From NCBI RefSeq assembly GCF_000515115.1, contig NZ_AZXF01000005.1, positions 62,001 to 126,000 of the forward strand: DNA of 64,000 nucleotides, read 5' to 3'. Positions 63,909 through 64,000 of the stretch are shown here, one piece after another. The notes below the pieces were generated by a model that was not told where the DNA came from, did no database searches, and saw nothing but the letters and a program-made list of their open reading frames with translations. The position numbers and the translations under genes were made by a program. How positions within the stretch are numbered: the stretch's first letter is position 1; the number at the start of each line of letters is the position of its first letter. This DNA is from Nocardiopsis sp. CNT312. Lineage in GTDB: Bacteria; Actinomycetota; Actinomycetes; Streptosporangiales; Streptosporangiaceae.

Positions 63909-63926
63909 TTGTGAAGCACTTCACAA
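63909..63926. promoter_or_regulatory. Perfect Rex operator upstream of the reductase-nuo region
   Basis: TTGTGAAGCACTTCACAA matches the Rex consensus TTGTGAA-N4-TTCACAA at all 14 fixed positions. It lies 138 bases upstream of the FAD reductase start (minus strand), the first gene of the reductase-nuo-polyprenyl region. Redox control by Rex, encoded elsewhere, is expected. Confidence 0.88.
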
Positions 63927-64000
63927 AGCTCTTTTCCGCAGTCTAGACCCTCCGAGGGCCGGGAGGCGACCCCCGAGGGGGTATTCGAGACCGCTTGTCA

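Noticed and set aside
1-64000. CRISPR arrays, insertion sequences, prophage or attachment sites
   Set aside because: No regularly spaced repeats, transposase or integrase genes were found. The single tRNA shows no duplicated 3' end in the flanking sequence that I could see.

Overview
The window is high-GC actinomycete DNA. Coding regions are strongly GC-biased at third codon positions, GTG starts are common, and the respiratory chain is menaquinone-type (polyprenyl synthase, complex I and a geranylgeranyl-reductase-type flavoprotein together). The gene content (chaplin/rodlin-like small secreted proteins, an ECF41 sigma factor, KorAB, Rex-type operators) fits a filamentous actinomycete of the Nocardiopsaceae kind. 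That placement is inference from style, not from a marker gene.

Layout. (1) 1-6490, minus: a type II Wadjet anti-plasmid operon (JetA-JetB-JetC, with JetD presumably beyond the left edge). JetA has lost its N-terminal half. (2) 6651-9084, minus: a lipoprotein, four small secreted two-cysteine proteins in tandem (one is a perfect recent duplication/hybrid), and tRNA-Tyr. (3) 9321-14823: YajQ, an HtpX-like protease, the KorAB 2-oxoacid:ferredoxin oxidoreductase and an NAD(P)-binding protein. (4) 14976-19487: a QQYPGY-repeat protein, a second pair of small secreted two-cysteine proteins, then a Uma2-like protein, an ECF41 sigma factor and a thioredoxin-lipoprotein/CcdA pair. (5) 19509-21974, minus: a double SpoIIAA-like protein, a small membrane protein and a CDF metal transporter. 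(6) 22339-29446: a probable metallophore locus. A FecCD-type importer (permease, ATPase, binding lipoprotein) lies behind a Fur/Zur-like operator. A convergent three-gene biosynthetic operon (SAM methyltransferase, DUF364 putative heavy-metal-chelation protein, cysteine-synthase-like PLP enzyme) and a divergent MFS exporter share a second operator-like palindrome. (7) 29469-30945: an ECF sigma factor and a membrane protein. (8) 31141-36683: an unusual operon joining ectoine-type enzymes (EctC and EctA homologues, no EctB) to a carrier-protein module: LysA/BtrK-type decarboxylase, AcpS-type phosphopantetheinyl transferase, 3-aminobutyryl-CoA ammonia-lyase-type hotdog protein, AMP ligase and ACP. 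A 39-codon ORF with a good ribosome-binding site precedes it. (9) 36757-45286: a GlxA-type regulator, MFS transporter, TrmB/LuxR regulator, RelE/RelB pair, MsrA, RarD and two secreted low-complexity proteins. (10) 45358-63771, minus: polyprenyl diphosphate synthase, complete nuoA-N and an FAD-dependent geranylgeranyl-reductase-family protein, with two Rex operator sequences, one upstream of nuoA and one upstream of the reductase.

The two parts most likely to hold undescribed biology are the carrier-protein ectoine-like operon (31582-36683) and the metallophore locus (22339-29446). In the first, an amino acid would be loaded on an ACP, decarboxylated and perhaps deaminated there, then passed by the EctA-like acyltransferase to a diamine and cyclised by the EctC-like enzyme, giving a 2-substituted ectoine analogue. 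In the second, a small amino-acid-derived chelator would be made, exported by the MFS protein and recovered by the ABC importer under metal control. Both schemes are inference from gene families and order.
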